From a bacterium (GTDB lineage: Bacteria; Bdellovibrionota_C; UBA2361; OMII01), in contig JAFMJG010000009.1 of NCBI GenBank assembly GCA_017853605.1, positions 1-37,457 on the forward strand: DNA of 37,457 bases. The letters are read 5' to 3'. Positions 33,911 to 37,457 of this stretch are shown here, piece by piece; position 1 is the stretch's first letter, and each line of letters begins with the position of its first letter. The notes under the pieces are model-generated. The model did not search any database and had not been told where the DNA came from. It was given only the letters and a program-made list of their open reading frames with translations. The translations under genes were made by a program, and so were the position numbers.

Positions 33911-34414
33911 GTGTTTCGAGCCCTAAGGAGTATAGCAATCCTTGTTCTGCCCGTAATCGCAGCATCTCAGGCGCATGCGACCAATACGGCGATCGACGTC
34001 CCCGCGGGAGCGACCCTCCCGGAGGTGCTCGCGCTGTGGGGAGAGCCGGCAGAGAAAATAGATCGAGCCGTCCTGCACCAAACTGTCTGGAGGTACTCAG
34101 ATGGCGCGTTTGTTGTTTTCAAGGAAGGGCGCGTCATCAACTGGAAGTCGAGCCGGAATCGCGGGCCCTCCAAGGCCCCCACGACAGCGGAAGCTCCCAG
34201 GGGCCTCCCCGAAGTGAAGCCGACCAGCGAAATGGGGGACCTCGTGCGGGACATCGCGCGGGAAGTTCCAGGGGGGCCCGACGTTCCGTACTCTGAGCCG
34301 CCTCCCGCCGCAAATCCTCCACAGCTTAACCTTCGGGCAAATCCCGTTCCCGGCCAGCCGGGAGGGCCAGGGGGGGCGGCGGATGGTGATGCCGATCTGG
34401 AGGAGGTCGACTAG
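33911..34414 (+). CDS. Small secreted protein with BamE/SmpA-like segment
   Basis: The 167-residue product has a signal peptide (MFRALRSIAILVLPVIAASQAHA). Residues 26-75 (VPAGATLPEVLALWGEPAEKI...QTVWRYSDGAFVVFKEGRVI) follow the pattern of BamE/SmpA-type or DUF2845-like domains: a helix with GEP, then a strand with a Trp-x-Tyr and a Phe-x-x-Gly turn. This fold often occurs in envelope proteins, so a periplasmic role is inferred. The C-terminal half is Pro/Gly-rich and acidic at the end (DADLEEVD), likely disordered. No lipobox is present. It converges on mltA, 40 bases away. Confidence 0.65.
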   Translation: MFRALRSIAILVLPVIAASQAHATNTAIDVPAGATLPEVLALWGEPAEKIDRAVLHQTVWRYSDGAFVVFKEGRVINWKSSRNRGPSKAPTTAEAPRGLPEVKPTSEMGDLVRDIAREVPGGPDVPYSEPPPAANPPQLNLRANPVPGQPGGPGGAADGDADLEEVD

Positions 34415-34454
34415 CAGCTGGTGGCACGGCCCTCGCCGCTTTTCGGTCCCATTC

Positions 34455-35780
34455 TCAGCGCGCCTTTGGGACCAGGTACCATACTCTCGCCGGCTCTTGG
34501 AGCCTTCCGGCGAACATCTTCGCCTCATCGCCCCGCCCCCAAAAGAGGTCAACCCTTCCCGTGCCGGTGATAGCGCCTCCAGAGTCCTGGTCCAGCACGA
34601 AGCGCGACACCTCGGTGCGCGAGACGGGCTCGCGCTCGACATCTGATCCTGGCGGAAAGACAGGCTTGGCGAATGAGATAAAGGCGAGCGCGCCTTTCGG
34701 CGCAAACGCTGGATCCGCCGCGATCGTGCGTCCCGGAGTGGCCGGGATCCCAGAGGAGGTTACGGCCCGCTGGGCTGAGCGCCTGAAGAAGACGTAGCTG
34801 GGGTTCTCAAAAAGGAGGGCATCCCGCTCGTGCGGCGCCATCTGGCGAAGGGATTTGACAATAGATTGCATCGTGACCGGCTGCGGCGACAGCCTCTCCT
34901 TGAGAAACTTGCCGATCGGGACGTAGGCGTGGCCGTTCTTGTCTGCGTACGTCAGGTGCAGCGAAGAGCCGCCAGTGAGCATTACCGTCCCAGAGCCCTG
35001 GATCTGCAGAAAGAAGGCGTCAACCGGATCGGTCCAGCACAGCTCAAGCTTGCGGCCGCGCAGGGCGTGGCCCCCATCGATCTCCCGTCGTGAGTAGTAC
35101 GGCACGACCTGGTCCTGCTCGATCCGGCCCTTGAGTTGCGGCTCTCCCTTAAGCCGGGAGGCAAACGGCGCGAGCCGAACCGTCAGAAGGTCGCTTGGCT
35201 TGGCGTAGAGTGGCTGGGTGAAGCGGCTGGTCCGCTTGAGGCTGCCCTCAATGACGGGCTCGAAGTAGCCGGTGAGGAGCACGGTGCCCCACTCCTCGCC
35301 CCCGTAGATCTCCATAAAATCGAACGAGTCAGAGATATACCGCAGCTTCTCTGCAGTGCTCCTCGCCGGCGAGCGCAGCTCCGCCGCCAGAAGCTCGAGT
35401 GCTGAGGCATACTCTCTCTGCGAAATGGTGCGCGGGCCGAATCGCATCACGGCCGCGGGCTTCCTATTGAGAGCTGCCCGTTGTGACTCAAGCGCGGATG
35501 CGAGCTCTTCCAGGGCGAGGTCATCCGACAGGCTGGGGGCCTCAGCAAGACGAAACGCAGTCTCCGCAGTTGGCGTGGCGTGGCGAGCGCATCCTGAGAG
35601 CCCAAGAGCAACAGCGAGCAGGATTTCGCAGGCTGTCGCGGCTGCCCGTCGCGAGCACAGCCGGGCGGCACGCAGTGCGCCTCCAGTGGATGTTTGGGAG
35701 TCGGCGGTGATGGGGGCGATGGGTGGCACAGTATCGTTGTAAGCGGGGCGGGGTGGCGAGGCAAGTGGCTCAAAAAGCAT
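34455..35780 (-). CDS. mltA: Membrane-bound lytic transglycosylase A (MltA)
   Basis: MltA cleaves peptidoglycan glycan strands between MurNAc and GlcNAc, forming 1,6-anhydro ends. The MltA domain is clear (LLTGYFEPVIEGSLKRTSRF; TQPLYAKPSDLL; DPVDAFFLQIQGSGTVML; YADKNGHAYVPIGKFL). The C-terminal 3D domain has its Asp residues in FVLDQDSGGAITGTGRVDLFWG. A lipoprotein signal is visible (ATACEILLAVALGLSGC), but about 55 residues precede it from ATG 35780. A later start such as GTG 35729 would shorten this but lacks a Shine-Dalgarno, so the start is uncertain. The ORF-track start at 35813 is less likely. The gene is divergent from the M12 protease gene. Confidence 0.93.
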   Translation of the reverse strand: MLFEPLASPPRPAYNDTVPPIAPITADSQTSTGGALRAARLCSRRAAATACEILLAVALGLSGCARHATPTAETAFRLAEAPSLSDDLALEELASALESQRAALNRKPAAVMRFGPRTISQREYASALELLAAELRSPARSTAEKLRYISDSFDFMEIYGGEEWGTVLLTGYFEPVIEGSLKRTSRFTQPLYAKPSDLLTVRLAPFASRLKGEPQLKGRIEQDQVVPYYSRREIDGGHALRGRKLELCWTDPVDAFFLQIQGSGTVMLTGGSSLHLTYADKNGHAYVPIGKFLKERLSPQPVTMQSIVKSLRQMAPHERDALLFENPSYVFFRRSAQRAVTSSGIPATPGRTIAADPAFAPKGALAFISFAKPVFPPGSDVEREPVSRTEVSRFVLDQDSGGAITGTGRVDLFWGRGDEAKMFAGRLQEPARVWYLVPKAR

Positions 35781-35850
35781 TATGAAAAAGGGCCGAACCC
35801 TATCCCCTGGCACTGCATCGTAAGAGGGACCGATCTAGGTTTAACGGTTT

Positions 35851-35866
35851 GAGGGAGTAATCCCTC
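35851..35866. repeat. Inverted repeat between mltA and the M12 protease gene
   Basis: GAGGGA and TCCCTC are perfect arms around GTAA, 20 bases before the protease ATG and about 70 bases upstream of mltA. Its place in a divergent promoter region suits an operator; in the protease mRNA it would be a leader hairpin near the ribosome binding site. Confidence 0.4.
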
Positions 35867-35885
35867 GCGGTTTTGGGGGTGAAGT

Positions 35886-37457
35886 ATGGGGGAGTTGCCA
35901 GCGGTTGTCCGCGCATTCCTTGCCTTCGCGTGCTTGTCCTGTTTCGGCGCAGCGGCCCATGCAGACAGCGTAAGCCCCTACCGGGCTCCTCTGTCGACAC
36001 GTGGAATAGAGGCGGCGCTCCGCACGCACTCGCGCTCACCTGAATCTGAGGCAATTTCTCCCGTCCGCATCCATGGCAGGGTCTTTGGCGCGGGCAACAT
36101 TGATGTTCGCTTCTCGCGGCGGCAGGGCAGGGCATGGCCAGCGGTCATCACTCGAAACGGCAAGCAGGTGCCCGATCCGATCTCGCCAGTCCTGCTGCGC
36201 GGCGGCGTGGCTTTCGGCGGGAGCCTCCGCATGGCCGGCAGGCGCACAATGCCTTCCGCCGGCTACATTGTTGGCAACACGCTCAGGATAACTTTCGCGG
36301 GCCGGGCGCGAGGCTCACGCAAGAACCGGCAGCGCATTTACACTATTACGATGCGGCTGGACGGCTCGATCGTTATCGAGGCGAAGGTTGCCAGCATTCC
36401 GCGCTCTGCCGTGCGCCGCGGTGCATGCGGCGCGCCCACGGCGAGGGCTTCTTCCCCGATCCATGCCTTTGGGGATGCAGAGATCGTCAAGCCGCTGGGG
36501 GATGATCCTGGCGCCGCGGACACCGAGAGCGCCCGAGTGGTCACGCTAAGCACCGACGCGGATCCAGAGTGGTACGCCCGGTACGGAGAGGAGAGCAACG
36601 CCGTCATTGCGGGGCTGGTGAACGCGGGAGAGGCGATTTACGCCCGCCAGCTCGGCATGCGCTTTCGGATCGTCAAGCAGCACGCGTATGCGGACGGGTC
36701 CCCGTACACCTCGACCGACGCGCTAAAGATCCTGAGCGCCTTCACCTCGAACCCGGAGAACGCCGCCAACCTCTCCGATGCCCCACGCAGCTTCAACCAG
36801 GACGTGGACATCAAGCACCTGTTCACGGGCAAGGACATAGACGGCACAATCATCGGAATCGCGTACATCGGCGTGGTGTGCTCGTCGCCCACCCTGGCGT
36901 ACGGAGTCACGTCGCACTACGTTGATGCGGCTGACTTTGCGATCTTTGCCCATGAGGTGGGGCACAACTTTGGCGCGAACCATGACTCCACGACCGCCGG
37001 GACGCTGATGTATCCCAGCATCTCGATCCCTCCCGCAGAGAGGCTGTCCGACATTAGCCTCAAGGAGATGAATGAGCACTTCATCGACTACGGCTCGTGC
37101 GTCTCAGTTGAGCAGGTGGCACCGCGCCCGGACTTGACGCCAGGCTACCCGACCCCGACGCCTCCTCCAGATGGCCCAGACCTGAACACCGTGATCATCC
37201 GCATCAAAAAGACACGAGTTGGGGACCCACGGGATCCGGTTGTGCGTGTTTCAGGGCGCGTGCTTTCCGCAGCCGGCGCGCCCTTGCCGGGGGTGTCGAT
37301 TCGGCTCTACGCGGCTGGCGAGACCGTGGATGACATCGTGAGCGACAGCGCGGGGAGCTTCCGTTACTTCGTCAGGCTCTCGATGCCGCAGAAGCGCCAG
37401 ATCTACCTGTGGGCTGAGACCATGGGAGGGGAGGTGTACTCAAACTTCATCTGGCTC
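35886..37457 (+). CDS. Secreted M12-type (metzincin) zinc metalloprotease, 3' end beyond the window
   Basis: The ORF track misses this because the frame runs off the end; it is open for 524 codons from ATG 35886, behind GGGGGTGAAG. A signal peptide is likely (VRAFLAFACLSCFGAAAHA). A propeptide-like region of about 200 residues follows. The catalytic domain contains HEVGHNFGANHD at 356-367, the metzincin zinc site, and TLMYPSIS as the Met-turn. Together they match adamalysin/reprolysin-like M12B peptidases. After a Pro/Thr linker (GYPTPTPPPDGPD) comes a start of a carboxypeptidase-regulatory or Cna-B-like beta domain (VRVSGRVLSAAGAPLPGVSI). The substrate is unknown. No Cys-switch can be assigned with confidence, though a Cys lies in RRGACGAPT of the pro-region. 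Confidence 0.88.
   Translation, partial: MGELPAVVRAFLAFACLSCFGAAAHADSVSPYRAPLSTRGIEAALRTHSRSPESEAISPVRIHGRVFGAGNIDVRFSRRQGRAWPAVITRNGKQVPDPISPVLLRGGVAFGGSLRMAGRRTMPSAGYIVGNTLRITFAGRARGSRKNRQRIYTITMRLDGSIVIEAKVASIPRSAVRRGACGAPTARASSPIHAFGDAEIVKPLGDDPGAADTESARVVTLSTDADPEWYARYGEESNAVIAGLVNAGEAIYARQLGMRFRIVKQHAYADGSPYTSTDALKILSAFTSNPENAANLSDAPRSFNQDVDIKHLFTGKDIDGTIIGIAYIGVVCSSPTLAYGVTSHYVDAADFAIFAHEVGHNFGANHDSTTAGTLMYPSISIPPAERLSDISLKEMNEHFIDYGSCVSVEQVAPRPDLTPGYPTPTPPPDGPDLNTVIIRIKKTRVGDPRDPVVRVSGRVLSAAGAPLPGVSIRLYAAGETVDDIVSDSAGSFRYFVRLSMPQKRQIYLWAETMGGEVYSNFIWL

Overview
The window is a GC-rich, gene-dense stretch of a Gram-negative (diderm) chromosome. LPS genes (KdsA, LptA, LptC, an LpxH-like phosphoesterase), several lipoproteins and an MltA-type lytic transglycosylase all point to an outer membrane. 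The order pyrG-kdsA-lptC-lptA and the PhoB/PhoR pair fit a deltaproteobacterial-grade lineage in the broad sense, but I cannot place it more precisely. I see no rRNA, tRNA, CRISPR array, insertion sequence or prophage.

Layout. 1-7.6 kb is a proteostasis block: dnaK (5' end cut by the window), a strong terminator, dnaJ, a lipoprotein with a periplasmic-binding fold, and lon. 7.6-11.1 kb is an accessory island of secreted proteins: a zinc metallopeptidase, a 30-cysteine repeat protein, and a Thr/Pro-linker protein with an Ig-like segment. The last two share a motif just after the signal peptide. 11.2-20.3 kb holds trpS, a 1062-residue protein ending in a PIN-type nuclease domain, a DUF177 (YceD) protein, ssb, a DUF445 membrane protein, a short-chain dehydrogenase, a small conserved protein, a Nudix hydrolase and a FabH-type ketosynthase. 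20.4-25.4 kb holds a polytopic membrane protein that converges on the minus-strand operon pyrG-kdsA-lptC-lptA. 25.6-30.2 kb holds an unknown helical protein, an RlmI-type methyltransferase, an LpxH-like phosphoesterase, a DUF4397 lipoprotein, a structured 450-base intergenic region and ridA. 30.4-37.5 kb holds phoB-phoR, a FAD oxidoreductase, a small BamE-like secreted protein, mltA, and a secreted M12-type metalloprotease that runs off the window.

How the parts fit. Most genes are housekeeping: protein folding and turnover, LPS precursor synthesis and transport, CTP supply (needed for CMP-Kdo), tRNA charging, DNA-strand protection. The less ordinary material is the secreted-protein island with its shared post-signal motif, the large PIN protein, and the 29.4-29.8 kb region. 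That region carries an 18-codon ORF behind a Shine-Dalgarno matching essentially the whole anti-SD tail of 16S rRNA, followed by a terminator-like hairpin and further strong hairpins.

Limits. All calls come from reading sequence and motifs; no database search or folding program was run. Several start codons are uncertain and are flagged. Promoter calls are hexamer matches only.
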